Source: Calliopsis andreniformis
Lineage: Eukaryota > Arthropoda > Insecta > Hymenoptera > Andrenidae
Direction of reading: 5' to 3'
Assembly (NCBI RefSeq): GCF_051401765.1
Contig: NC_135071.1
Coordinates: 13,184,961 to 13,248,960 of the forward strand
DNA: 64,000 nucleotides
The position numbers were made by a program, and so were the translations under genes. Below, piece by piece: positions 36,301 to 47,830 of this stretch. Every line of letters begins with the position of its first letter. Within the stretch, counting starts at the first letter, position 1. The notes beneath the pieces were generated by a model. It was given only the letters and a program-made list of their open reading frames with translations. It made no database searches and was not told where the DNA came from.

Positions 36301-38498
36301 AAAGAAAAAAATCGAGAAAACCACATATTTCTCGAAAACTACGAAACCATACGATAAAACAGTTCTACTTAATTCACTCGTAGATATTGTAAGAGATGCA
36401 AAAAGTGGTAACGAAAGTGACAAAGGAAATCAAATAGATACTACTTATCATGTAGCGCCAATAGTATTTTCAACAAAGGAAGAATTTATGTCATTTTTTA
36501 CCAATGAACGTAAGTTATTTATTGTTAAGATAAAATGTTGTCTTGAATTGATCGTTATATCCAATTCATTACTTTTTGCAAATATACAGGATACGCTCAC
36601 ATTGCCGAAAACAGGTACAATACAGCCGCAGAAATGGATATGTGGAGTGATAATCTTAAACAGAGTTTAGAAGAAGCTGCTAAACAACAACGACTTAATG
36701 ACTTTCTTATTTCACTTTCGGCTAGTCTTTCCATGAAGTACGTCACTCTATTTATCTATTTTACGATATGCTTTTAGAACTATCGAAATTAATCTAACGA
36801 TATGTTTACCTTAGAACATGGAAGGAAATGTGTGAACTATACGCGTATCAATTAATAAATGAAGGTCATCCTTGTAAAGCAGTGTCGTATTTACTCTGCA
36901 TACATAAAACTTATAAAGCTATAGAAGTGCTCCAAGACGCCAATTTATTTAAGGAAGCGTATGCTCTTGCAAGGTATAAACTTGAACCAGATGATCCAGT
37001 CCTAACGAACGTGTTACAAGATTGGGCACAGTATAGTACACGCTCAGGTGACTTCGAACAAGCTGCATATATGTAAGTTATCAAATTACAAAATGCATCA
37101 AGTGTGCAATACGTGTGTGATTACATTATTTTACTTTTAGTTACGCTAAATTAGGACAATATTCTGAGATAGTAAAGTATCTCACGCGACGTACAGACGC
37201 AGTTAGTTTAATAACTGCAGCTGAGATTGCATTTTTATGTGACGATAAGATCCTCAGTAAATCTTTAGCCGAAGAAGCAATAGTTGCTGCATTGACACAA
37301 TCAGAATACGATTTAACTCGCTCAATAATTGCGAAATTTCCTGATCTTAAGGTACGTTTGTATTACATATTATTTTTCTTTATTTTTAATGTTGAAAGAT
37401 AAATTTTGAAATCAAATTATATTTCAGTACCAAGAAGTACGACTATTGGTTATTGAAGAACTTGAAAAAGTAATTGAAAAAAATGTAAAATCTGATACAA
37501 TTCAAATGTGGTTAAATGGCGAATCAAACTATGGATTGTTGGAAACTTTAAAAACAATATGTAACGACTGCAATTGTTATTATACTGACTTATGTCAAAG
37601 TAATGTGTCTAATGTATTGAAAACTGAACAAATGGTAGTATTAATTGTATAAAAAATATGTATAAGTCGTTAATAATGAACTATTACTGATTTATATTTT
37701 ATAACTTTGAATTTCAGTTATGGGTTACAATTAGTCACGATATGTCAAAAGCAATAGCTTCTTCCGAAAAAGAACAACAATTAAAACATGTTGTTGCTGT
37801 GTTAGGTACTATTACTCAATTCGAGACACTCCATCGAAAAAATGTCGAAAATCAATACAATTTGTTGATAGAAGCTGTAGTAAAATTAGATGCTAAGAGT
37901 CCATTGGATGAAGGAAGTATTTATGCGAAAACTGATTACCCTATATCACTCAGCTTACGAGCATATTTATGTTATGCTCTTTTAACTTGGCTGGTAGACA
38001 ATGTAAATGAAGAATCTGTTGATAATAATATACAGACTTTTATAGACCTATTAAAAAATTTGATTGAGGATGCTTTAAACCAACGAACATTAAAACTATC
38101 ATGCATAACAAACGACATTAATAAACTAGAAAATGAAGTAGCTTCCACTTTATGTAAGTTATGTAATTAATTTAATGCAAATTTTCATTTTTTAAGTTTA
38201 CGTACTTCATTAATGTATAAGTAAAACTTAATTTCAATTATGGAGAAACTAATGTTACTTTCTTTTATTAGCAAAAACTCAAGAATCTACAGATGATCAA
38301 CATACTGAATCCTGCATTCAAGAATTAGAAGCGTTAAAAGCTGAGAAGAAACAGCTTTTTGATGAATTAGTTTGTGTGCCTAATCCTATTATGGTTTATA
38401 GTAAGGCAAATGAATTGGCTAGTAAATTACTGGACGAGACCATTAAAGCTAAGTTTCTGGAAATTGTTTCCAAAGCATGGGTAACAGCAACTTCATGA
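33369..38498 (+). CDS. Gemin5: Gemin5, SMN complex WD-repeat protein, complete
   Basis: Fifteen exons: 33369-33677, 33747-34105, 34195-34518, 34595-34850, 34948-35176, 35261-35345, 35407-35776, 35890-36208, 36279-36509, 36590-36737, 36815-37072, 37141-37351, 37428-37634, 37718-38153, 38272-38498. They keep phase throughout and give 1322 aa, near fly rigor mortis and a little shorter than human Gemin5 (about 1500). Gemin5 reads the Sm site and cap of pre-snRNAs and delivers them to the SMN complex. The N-terminal S-P-N-W-Y-L motif holds the Trp-Tyr pair that contacts snRNA in human Gemin5. Residues 1 to about 700 are WD repeats (for example NTVKVWNLE, DKSVFIWKAG, HTAQVWNVE, FTLRIWKIN). Lysine-rich linkers follow at about 705-720 and 753-764. 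A helical TPR-like region follows (about 800-1100) with the HPCKAVSYLL and KTYKAIEVL helices. Intron 3 has a weak donor (GTTGCT). AATAAA lies at 38711. Confidence 0.95.
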
Positions 38499-38710
38499 AT
38501 AAAATTTTTAATTTATTTAACTCTTTGTATATCTGTTGACTATAGTGGATAAATCTTGTTTGTTGCATCGATTATAGTCAGCATTCATTCAATGCTCTAT
38601 GCTGTGTTTATTTTTTAAGAATTTATTTGATATTTTTGTATGAATTATTTTTTTACTAATATAAAGCATGTTTACATGATTTTATAATCATGGAACATAT
38701 TTTTATATTG

Positions 38711-38716
38711 AATAAA
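38711..38716 (+). promoter_or_regulatory. Polyadenylation signal AATAAA of Gemin5
   Basis: AATAAA about 215 bases after the stop codon; another AATAAA overlaps the stop region at 38498. The facing Nup37 signal is only about 90 bases away. Confidence 0.5.
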
Positions 38717-38805
38717 GATGAATGCCATTGATACCTAATAAGTATAATTTGGTAAAATATAACTTTTATTTATGAAATTTAACTGGAAATGGTACAAAAG
38801 AATAT

Positions 38806-38811
38806 TTTATT
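38806..38811 (-). promoter_or_regulatory. Polyadenylation signal of Nup37 (AATAAA on minus strand)
   Basis: TTTATT on the plus strand, 49 bases past the Nup37 stop; a second one is at 38765-38770. With the Gemin5 signal at 38711, the two transcripts would end within roughly 100 bases of each other. Confidence 0.5.
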
Positions 38812-38859
38812 TATAAAGGAAATAAGTATACTGTTTACAGTAAAATAAAATGGCTGCTT

Positions 38860-40234
38860 TTAATTTGAAGTTACTTTCCAAAAACGAATTTCTCTATCAC
38901 TTGCAGCACAAACGTATGGTAATTTATAATGCCATGTCATTCCACCTATCAGCTTGACTTGGCCACAGAGTAGCTCTTGATTAGATTTTATATTTATAAC
39001 TTTCAATAGGTTGTCTGGTCTACCAATACTAGCTATGAAATGTTCATAGGTAGGAGAATATTTGACCACTAATCCACCTTCAATATGAAGTGACTGTGAT
39101 TTTGGAGATTCACTAAAATTAAGAAAAGTTATATTGAACATAAATATTTATTAGTTTATTTGTCAATTAACTTAATTACCTAGGCTTGGATATATCCCAA
39201 AGGAGTAACTTGCCAGCAGCCATGGCCACTATTTTTGATGGATTAGGTCCCCAATCAGTTGACATTAAAGGAACAATATCTGTGTCTATAGACATAATTG
39301 CTTGTTGACTTCGAACGTCATACATGTGAATTAGTCCATTCTTCTCCCCCACAAGAAGCTTGCCAGACTTTTCAGGGTGAAAATGTACACTCATTCCAGG
39401 AGATGTTAAATAAAATGTAGAAATAGCTTTTTCATCCTCTTTAACAGCCCACAGTTTACATGTATGATCATCTGATACAGAAGCCAATATTTCCCCTTCT
39501 GTTTCATAACAAATTGAATTTACATAATCTTTATGTCCTTCCATCTAACATTACAGAGGAAAGTCATAAAAATTATTGTCATTATTACTGTTTACTGTTA
39601 CTAATTGATTATACAAATCATATTTCTTTATTCTTACCTCACATACAGTATTTTCATTCATATCACTATTGTATAATCTTATTTTAAAATCTGCCCCAGC
39701 TATACAAAACATTAGAACTTTTGGTACAACGCTTAAGGAGGTTTCAGGGCTCCAAGCAATGGCATGTGGCCTAGTATCATGGCGAAATATTCTAAGTGGG
39801 CTATAAGCAATGTCTTCAACTGCCTCATCCTCTTCCTTAACACATATACAAAATAGTTATCTTGATAAATTAGAACATTCTTTGGTATATTAAGCATATA
39901 TTCTTAACTAAAAAAGGTACTGTAAAAGTCTACTTTCTAATTATTTATTTTCACTTTCCATTTTCAAATTTTCATTAAACAAAAGTATAAAACATCTGAA
40001 TTCGTCAGCATATCTATCTCAAATCTTATCCAGTTTTGGATGAAGTTATTTGCGAAATTTAGTGCGAGCAGTAGTAAACGTTACCTGAAATTTAACAGTA
40101 CCGATAACAATTTCCTCAGCAAGAGCGACGCAAATTAAATGCTGAGACCATTCGTACGGAGATAATTCAACGCAATATATCTGTTTAGAAAAATGCAATT
40201 GAAACGTAGGTGGTGTAGTAAGTGCTTCATCCAT
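38860..40234 (-). CDS. Nup37: Nucleoporin Nup37, complete
   Basis: Four exons on the minus strand: 40234-40085, 39835-39638, 39544-39180, 39112-38860. They join in phase to 321 aa, against about 326 for human NUP37. Nup37 is a beta-propeller subunit of the Nup107-160 (Y) complex of the nuclear pore, which also works at kinetochores in vertebrates. Visible marks are the N-terminal Q-I-Y-C-V-E-L-S-P-Y-E-W-S motif, then IFRHDTRPHAIAWSPET, the WD repeat GHKDYVNSICYETEGEILAS...DHTCKLWAV, and a repeat ending KLLLWDISKP. The C-terminal blade ends REIRFWKV. The start is the first ATG of the frame (GCGATGG). Its 3' end faces Gemin5, and its 5' end faces Exportin-5 across about 1.2 kb. Confidence 0.93.
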
Positions 40235-41415
40235 CGCCTATTCGTATTATCGCTCCCAATGCGAGAGGCTTGGTGTTAAAATCGACAAATCACCGGCATA
40301 ACCTCACACCTTTCACTCGAATTCTCAAGCTGGGGGATCTCAGGGAAAAAAATTTTAGCGATCGTGTACAAAGGGTAAATGACAACCAAAACTTTCTTTT
40401 TTCATTGATAAATTTTCGTGCAACGCGTTTGCTGCGATATTAACGTTACGTTAAAATTGCTATCGTCAATTGGTATAAACAGAAAAAACATGCACGCGTT
40501 ATGAGGTAAGGTTAGGTCGAATTCAAATCATCTAGAGGGCAGTAGGTATTTTACGTGTGGTTATATGCAATCGTTCAACGTGCCGCGTATCTCACGGAGG
40601 CGAACTTCTTTGATTAAGTGTAGAAGATCATTGCTTTCGCACGCCGCGAGTTTTTAACTCCTTCAGAGACGACCAGATATGAATTGACAGGCTGTATTGG
40701 CAGAGATCTTGCCAAGCGTGTACCTTCGATCCGTCTCGATCTACGATCGCGTTACGAGGTACGTACCTTCTGTCAAGGCATGCTCGCCTGAGCATGCTAT
40801 GCATACTTTGCAAAAGCTGTTTCGCCTCGTGTTTTTCTTGCATTGTAATTACGTGATTTCGCGTCATCTGATATTTTTACCAATTTTCATCGGTTAATGC
40901 TGATTCTCGCAAAACACGTGAAGGTCCAGATATTTATCGTGAAGCACGTTTATCTCCATTTCTTCGTTATCGAATTTGAACTTTCAAGAAATATTATTTC
41001 ACGAAATCTTTCAAGTTTTTCTTCCTATTTGATTCCTTAGGAATTCCTGGCTAGTTGTGGCATTTTATTTGTTACTGATGAACATTCTGTGTTTATAAAC
41101 ATACAGTAACATCTTATGGTATTAGTCCAAATGATAAAAGAATGTGTTAATGGGTTTTATCATTTGGTGTAAAATGAATCAATGTTTATCAGACATATGT
41201 TTCAGAGACTATGCGTACGAGCATTACTTGTGCATGTGTTTTAACTTATGATATATTTAAAGAAATCTTTAGATGATGAAATTTACACTGTAATTTGTCT
41301 TATACATTTAATGAACATTTTATAAATATTCTAATTAGTGAAATATTTAATAAAGTGAATAATTTATACATCTGTTATTTTTATAATATTTTTTGTTACA
41401 GTGCAATAGATAGGG
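40235..41415. promoter_or_regulatory. Head-to-head promoter region of Nup37 (-) and Exportin-5 (+)
   Basis: The two genes diverge from here. The half next to Nup37 (40235-40900) is richer in CpG (for example GCTTTCGCACGCCGCGAG) and probably contains both start sites. An acceptor (TTTTTGTTACAG) ends at 41400, so the Exportin-5 ATG lies 15 bases into its second exon and a non-coding first exon should lie upstream, probably in the CpG-rich part. A perfect 13-bp inverted repeat (CCAAATGATAAAA) sits at 41127-41139 and 41155-41167, within the presumed intron. Confidence 0.55.
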
Positions 41416-44400
41416 ATGGAGTTCGGAGTGGGCGATGTTGCCCAAATATCAGCAGAACTTGCTCAAGTAGTAGAGGTGATGATGTCACCGAATGTGCCAC
41501 AACAACAACGTTTGGAAGTATACAATGCTTGCGAAAGATTTAAGGAATCATCACCTCTATGCGCACAATGTGGTTTATATCTAGCACAGAAATCACCAAA
41601 TAGAAGTTCTGTAGTTCGTCATTTTGGTCTACAACTTATGGAGCATTGTATTAAGTATAGATGGACACAAATATCACAATCTGAAAAGATATTTATAAAA
41701 GAAAATGCTATGAAGCTGCTTCAAGAAGGTACAGAACCATTACTACAAGAGGAAGCTCATATAAAAGATGCTCTTTCTCGAGTTGTGGTGGAGATGATAA
41801 AAAGAGAATGGCCACAGCAATGGCCCACTCTACTGGCTGAACTCAGTCAAGCCTGCACTAGAGGCGAAAGTCAGACTGAATTAGTTCTTCTGGTATTTTT
41901 GAGGCTCGTAGAAGATGTTGCACTCTTGCAAACATTAGAATCTAATCAGAGAAGAAAGGATATATATCAAGCGCTGAATACAAACATGGCTGAAATTTTT
42001 AGCTTTTTTTTAAGATTAATGGAACAACATTTTTCAGAGTTTCAAAAAAAAAGTAGCCTAGGTTGCACTTCTGAAGCTGCAGCACATAGTAAAGTTGTAC
42101 AGGTACGTATATGAAATTCTTTAGAAATATAATCTATCAATTAAATGGTTAAAATTATGTTAAATTATTTTTGTTTGATAGGTAGTACTATCTACATTAA
42201 CTGGATTCGTGGAATGGATTTCAATTAATCATGTCATGGCAGAAGATGGTAGACTATTGCAAATATTATGTCTCCTATTGGGAGATCCAATATTTCAGTG
42301 TTCTGCAGCTGAATGTTTATTACAAATTGTGAATCGTAAAGGAAAAGCTGAAGACAGAAAGCAATTAATGATTTTATTTTCTGAAGATGCTTTGAGATAT
42401 ATTTATGCTGCAGCAACTGCAACACCATCTGTTACTGGATCTGAGTTTCATGAAAACCATTACTTATTCTTAAAGAAACTTATACAGGTAAATTTCAATT
42501 TTCTAATTTCGTGAACTGAGAAATTCAATGTCGGTGATAAATAATTAATATTAATTCATAATAACAGGTATTGACTGGAATGGCAACTCAGTTATGTACA
42601 CTTTGGAGCAAAGATGATGGTTCCAGCATTCGACCAGCACATTTCAACATATTTTTGGATACTGTATTAACGTTTACAATGTCTTCAAGCTTAACCTTAA
42701 TACACATGGCAAATTCAATTTGGATAATGCTGTTTAAACACGAACAAATAAAATTGGATCCCTTGTTGTTAACGTACATACCAAAATATGTAGAAAGTAC
42801 AGCGCCAAAATTAATAAAAGTAGCATATCCGCACAGTAGACAAAGTAATGGAATGAGTACTTACTGTCTTGCGGACTATGATTCAGAAGAAGAATTCAAT
42901 GTATTCCTTCATCGATTCCGAACCGATTTATTAGAAGGATTTCGCCATGCGACAATGGTAGCACCCTTGGTAACGTTTACTTACGTGCAGCAGTGGTTAA
43001 CTGCTAAGATAACAAAGGGCATGTCAGATTTACGATATAAAAGTGATCAGAATGATCCGCAATATCTGGAATGGGAAGCTCTTGCACAAGCTTTAGATTC
43101 TGTCGTATCAAGAATCCTGTTGATCAACGAACGACCAAGTGTACAGACGGGTCTCCAATTATTGGAATTATGTCTTGGATATTCTCCACAAGATCCTTGG
43201 CTATTGTCAGCTCTGCTCTCTTGTATCAGCGCTCTCTTCGTCTTTCTATCTATGTCAACTGGTTCAATGGCTATGCCAGGAGTAGCAATCCTACCAAGAG
43301 TTCTAGAGAAAATCTTTGCTGCTCTGGTATTTGAAGCACCCGGTGAAACGAAGGGTACTCGATCTAGAGCAGCAAAGAATGTAAGACGTCATGCAGCCAG
43401 TCTCATGGTCAAGATTAGTTTAAAATATCCATTGTTGCTTCTCCCGGTTTTCGATCAAATACACACGATGGTCCGTCGTTTGGCGAGAGAACCTAGTCCT
43501 TTATCGAAGATGGAAACTATTATGCTCTACGAGGCGCTGTTATTGATATCGAATCATTTCTGTGATTATGAAAGACAGACTAGATTTGTAGCTGAAGTAA
43601 TAGGCGAGGGATCTGCAAAATTTATTGCTCTTGGAGCTGAAGCATTTAAAGGTCCACTTGAATTAATGAGATTTATAGGATTAGACAGACCACCAGTTGA
43701 GAATATAACCGAAGATTTGGCTGGTCAAAATCGCAGTGACTTAATGATTTGCATTTGTACAATATTAAGTGTCGTGAAACGGTGTTCCATTCCGGATGAC
43801 CCAGATCGCGCTGCAAGAGGAAGTTTTGTTGCTGCACTTAGCGAAAGTGGAAATCCAGTGTATAGGAATCCTGCTACGCCACACGTAATTCCAGTACTGC
43901 CAACACTTTTTGCATTACTCAGGGCGATAAATGCTCTTTTCACTCCTACAGCCTTGGCAGCTTTATCAGAGGTAATAAATTATCAATTCACTTTATTCAA
44001 TTACTCCCTTTCATTGAACAACTGTAACCATAGTGTATTCTGTTCTTTTTTAGGGATATAAAAATGCTCATGAACTATTGGAGTCAGAAAAAGCGAACCT
44101 TTTAGGCTTGAATATCACAAGCGATAGTGCTTCTGAACCTGATCAATCTTCAAGTACAGCTTTGGTTCGAATGCAATCATTTCTCAGTACCATTCACGAT
44201 CAGTGCTATCATATGTTAGGTAGTGGATGTCATATGATTGGAAGAGATTTTTATCAATTACCCGGTTTAGCACCAGCGCTCATTAATTCAGTCTTCTCTA
44301 ATATGGAGGTAATTCTTGTACCTTTTAACTGTCAAAACTTCTGCCAAAAGATTTTATTCAGACTTTAACTTAACGATACTTTTACTTTTCCTTTCAGCTG

Positions 44401-45637
44401 ATTCCAGACTACAGACTACGACCAATCATACGCGTCTTCATGAAACCTTTTATATACTCTTGTCCACCTGCATTTTATGAAAATGTTCTTGTACCTGTAT
44501 TGGCTCATGTTTCCACACATAGTAAGATATTTCTATTTTTCATTATTACTTTCCTTACCTTCCTCTGTAGATTCGTTAATATTTTATTCACGTTTGAACA
44601 GTGTGCCAAAGATTAAGTGCCAAATGGCAATACATTGCCCATTTGTACGAATCTGGTGGTTTGGACGAAGAGAATACTGACACTCAGGAAGTCATTGCTG
44701 ACATGCTGAATCGAAATCTGACAAGAGACTTCGTGGACGTGTTGAAAGTGGCTCTTGTCGGGGGTGCTGCAAGCGATGCAACCCCTCCAGACACTATGGA
44801 ACAAGATATGAGTGGAATGGCTATAGATCCGCCTTCATCGCGTGGAAGCAGTATAGTTGCAGAAGTCGTCAGTGAATTGGGAACTTTTGTTCTTCGTCAC
44901 CCGTCTACGTGCCACAGTGTTGTCCTGTGTGTTCTGGGGTATGGATTTTTCAATTCTAATTTAATATTTATTGTTCCCCATAAAATAGGCAAAAAGTGAA
45001 TCTTCAATAATTCTTACTTTATTTAGAGCTTTGGCTTGGAACGATTCAAATGCAAGTCTAAAAGCCACAATGTTAACTGGTCCAGTTGTGCGAGCATTAG
45101 CTGCTGATGGCAGTTTAACACCTGCCATGGCTGCTCATATTATGGTAGCTATTCTTCAAGGTCTACAGCTTCACGGACAGCATGAAGCTAACCAAGGTTC
45201 CCTCGTAACTTTGGGTACACAAGTGTACGAATGTCTGCGGCCTAAGTTCCCTAATATTATTGAAGTGATGCAGCAGATTCCTGGTGTCAATGCTACCGAT
45301 CTACAACGTTTCGACGACAAGATGGCTGTTGTCAGCACTAAAGGCAATAAAGTTGAGAAAGGAAAGAAAGATCTTTTTAAGAAAATCACGAATCAGGTAA
45401 AATATAGTTTACTAATTTTGAAGTAATAAGAGAAGGGAATATTTAAAAGGTTATTTAAATGTATTTTTGTTATAGCTTATTGGCCGAAGTATTGGTCAGT
45501 TATTCCGTAAAGAAGTGAAAATAGACAATTTACCACGGATAGAAGTTTTTGGAAAACCACAGTCGATACGTGTAGACGAAATCTCGAGGAATTCAAGTGA
45601 CAGTGGAATCGCTGCTCTATTTGCAGGACCGACGTAG
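41416..45637 (+). CDS. Exportin-5, complete
   Basis: Eight coding exons: 41416-42102, 42182-42487, 42568-43971, 44054-44308, 44398-44521, 44602-44938, 45027-45396, 45476-45637, all in phase, giving 1214 aa (human XPO5 about 1204). Exportin-5 is a karyopherin-beta of HEAT repeats that, with RanGTP, carries pre-miRNAs and other double-stranded RNAs out of the nucleus; the fly orthologue is Ranbp21. The N-terminus shows the exportin HEAT start (QQQRLEVYNACERFKESSP, then VVRHFGLQLMEHCIKYRW) and the IKREWPQQWPTLL motif of the Xpo1/importin-beta family. The long exon 3 carries the middle repeats. The C-terminal region includes ESEKANLLGL and the GRDFYQLPGLAPALINSVF helix. The start codon follows an acceptor closely. 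AATAAA lies at 45744-45749, so the usual 3' UTR is short. Confidence 0.95.
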
Positions 45638-45743
45638 CAAAAACTACATTTAGATGAACACATCGCGAGTACGTGGTTTAAATTGATAAATGGTAACAAG
45701 TCATCGTGAGGAACGATTTCCTATAGGAAAGAGGGAAACTATA

Positions 45744-45749
45744 AATAAA
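45744..45749 (+). promoter_or_regulatory. Polyadenylation signal AATAAA of Exportin-5
   Basis: First AATAAA after the stop codon, 107 bases downstream and about 90 bases before the foldback element. Normal transcripts would end before that element. Confidence 0.55.
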
Positions 45750-45840
45750 GAAATCCTGTACCTAAAATAAGAGGGTTTCATAGAATAAGTTTCTTTCAAG
45801 CGATATACAAAGTGTAACAAGTATGTGTTGAAATATTTTA

Positions 45841-46268
45841 AAGGGTGGTAGAGGAGCTCAAATGGAACACAAAGTATTGCATGATATAATATTCGATTTG
45901 CCTTTATTTTGCAATAATAATGCCTTCAAATTAACACATCTTTATGCTAAACTAATCATCAGAGGATTCTGTAATTTTACAGATGCATTGAGGAGCAGAA
46001 ACAGAGCAGTCTTAATATATTCTGCTATATTTGTTATGGTTTAACTGTTATAAAGCTTTAAAATTGGATTTTCAAAGTTTTATAAAAGTTAAACGGTAAG
46101 AGATACAACAAAATATATTAAGACTTTTTTGCTCTATTTCGACTTCTCCATGCATCTGTAAAATTACAGAATCCTCGAATTATTAGATTAGCATATAGGC
46201 ATAATTATTGCAAAATGAAAACAGATTGGACATTTTATGTTCCATTTGAGCTCCCTTATCACCCTTTC
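45841..46268. mobile_element. Foldback (long palindrome) MITE, 428 bp, with 10-bp target duplication
   Basis: The segment folds on itself almost end to end. The left end reads AAGGGTGGTAGAGGAGCTCAAATGGAACA and the right end, from the other strand, GAAAGGGTGATAAGGGAGCTCAAATGGAACA. Inside, GGATTCTGTAATTTTACAGATGC pairs with 46152-46174, and AGTCTTAATATATT pairs with the AATATATTAAGACT near 46112. The turn is at about 46050-46085. The direct repeat AAATATTTTA flanks both ends exactly (45831-45840 and 46269-46278). There is no transposase. Arms differ by scattered substitutions and small gaps, so it is not very recent. The superfamily is unclear; an 8-10 bp duplication would suit hAT- or MuDR-like elements. 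Confidence 0.75.
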
Positions 46269-46278
46269 AAATATTTTA

Positions 46279-47521
46279 ATGTGTACTTGTTACAGTCTGT
46301 ATAATTCTATTTCTTTCTTTTTATTCCTTAAATTGTCTAAGAAGTTGAATGCGTGTACATAGTTTGGCGCAATAAGACAAACTATGCTCAAGAAAATTGA
46401 AAGGATGATAATACGCTTACACACGCATTTAGCGTCAATTGTGAATAGCTTGTAAAGATAGAGTAAAATTTAGTGTTATTTATGAAAACCAGCTTATTTT
46501 CGATCCAGGATTTCGTTATATACAGAAAACATTTTAATCGTCGAGTATCAAGAGTGCGTGCACGCGTGTAAGTGTATGTATGTATGTATTGTACGTGCGT
46601 GATGCGTATGAATACGCACTTGTGTAACATAAAATAGACGTTGGTCGCTAAAGAATAACACGCAGCACTTCTGATACAACTAATTAAAAAGAAAAGAAAA
46701 AGTCTAAACGTATGTTATCGAGCAATTGTATATTAAGTCGCACGCATTTATTATTACTTTTTAATTTACATAAAATCTCTTTGTAACAATGTAAAACAGC
46801 ATGATTATTAATAATCACGCGGTTTGTAGCAGTACAGTTTTTGTAAACATCACTTCACTACAATACATAATACAGAAGTTATTGTTATCAAATAATTTTA
46901 CAATTATGGTATAAAAAATTGTATATTCGAATCGATCATTGATCTTTTGAATAAGAAGAACGTGTACGTTTTCGGAAACGTTTGTACAACGTAACTTCGA
47001 ATTTTTTGCTTTTAAAAAATATTGATTTAGTTCTTGTTACTTTAAGAAAATATAAACGTTTTATACGTTTATACGTGTTATACATTTTGAGATAATTAAA
47101 TGCAAGTTTTTATTTAACATTTAAAATTGACAAGAATGCAGCATTTCACTTCTTTGCGCATTGACAACTTTTGAATGTTAAATATCAATGAAGAAAAGAA
47201 TGTAGTTTTTTCAAGGTTCGTTGTTACTTTTTTTTTTTGGTTGCTTTAATTAATTTTTAGTTTATTATAAAGAACACGGCACTGTAACTATCGCACGAAA
47301 ATTTCACTAATATTTTGTATAAACATTATTATACATCATTGACAGTAATTTATACAGAATTATAATAATTAAGAATCATTGTTTGACTATGCGACAATCA
47401 AATGATATTTAAAAGTCGTAATAGTTGAAATCATATTTGTAAAACAAATGAAGTACTATTGCGATAAGAACCGTGCTATCTGCAAGGAAAAATAAAAAGA
47501 CGATTTGTAAAATTAAGTATA
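46279..47521. other. AT-rich intergenic DNA
   Basis: Nothing gene-like. A small TATG/TACG microsatellite lies at about 46565-46600. Confidence 0.5.
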
Positions 47522-47828
47522 CAGGATGTTCTACACAGATTAAAAATTTTAATCATTTTACTTGTTGAAATAAGATGAAAATTAAAAAACAAAATTGAAA
47601 AAGCTTATCGTAGCTCACTTGTTTCGTAATCAAATCGATGGTTTACGACGTCATAAATTAAGTGGATTATTCTAGGTAGATGAAATACCACCACCAGTGA
47701 GCTTGATCTAATTTTAAGTGTTTTTTTAACAATATCGCGAAAGCGCAATGTCATCATTCATGACTTCTGTTTTATTTTAACATAACATTATACTTTGAAA
47801 TTTCTGTCATCTGTTGCTGAATACCCTG
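47522..47828. mobile_element. Tc1/mariner-like MITE, 307 bp
   Basis: The left end reads CAGGATGTTCTACACAGAT and the right end, from the other strand, CAGGGTATTCAGCAACAGATG. Both are flanked by TA (47520-47521 and 47829-47830), within an extended GTATACAGG context on each side. The inverted repeats are short and imperfect and the interior has no coding frame. This fits a non-autonomous element of the Tc1/mariner superfamily. Confidence 0.5.
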
Positions 47829-47830
47829 TA

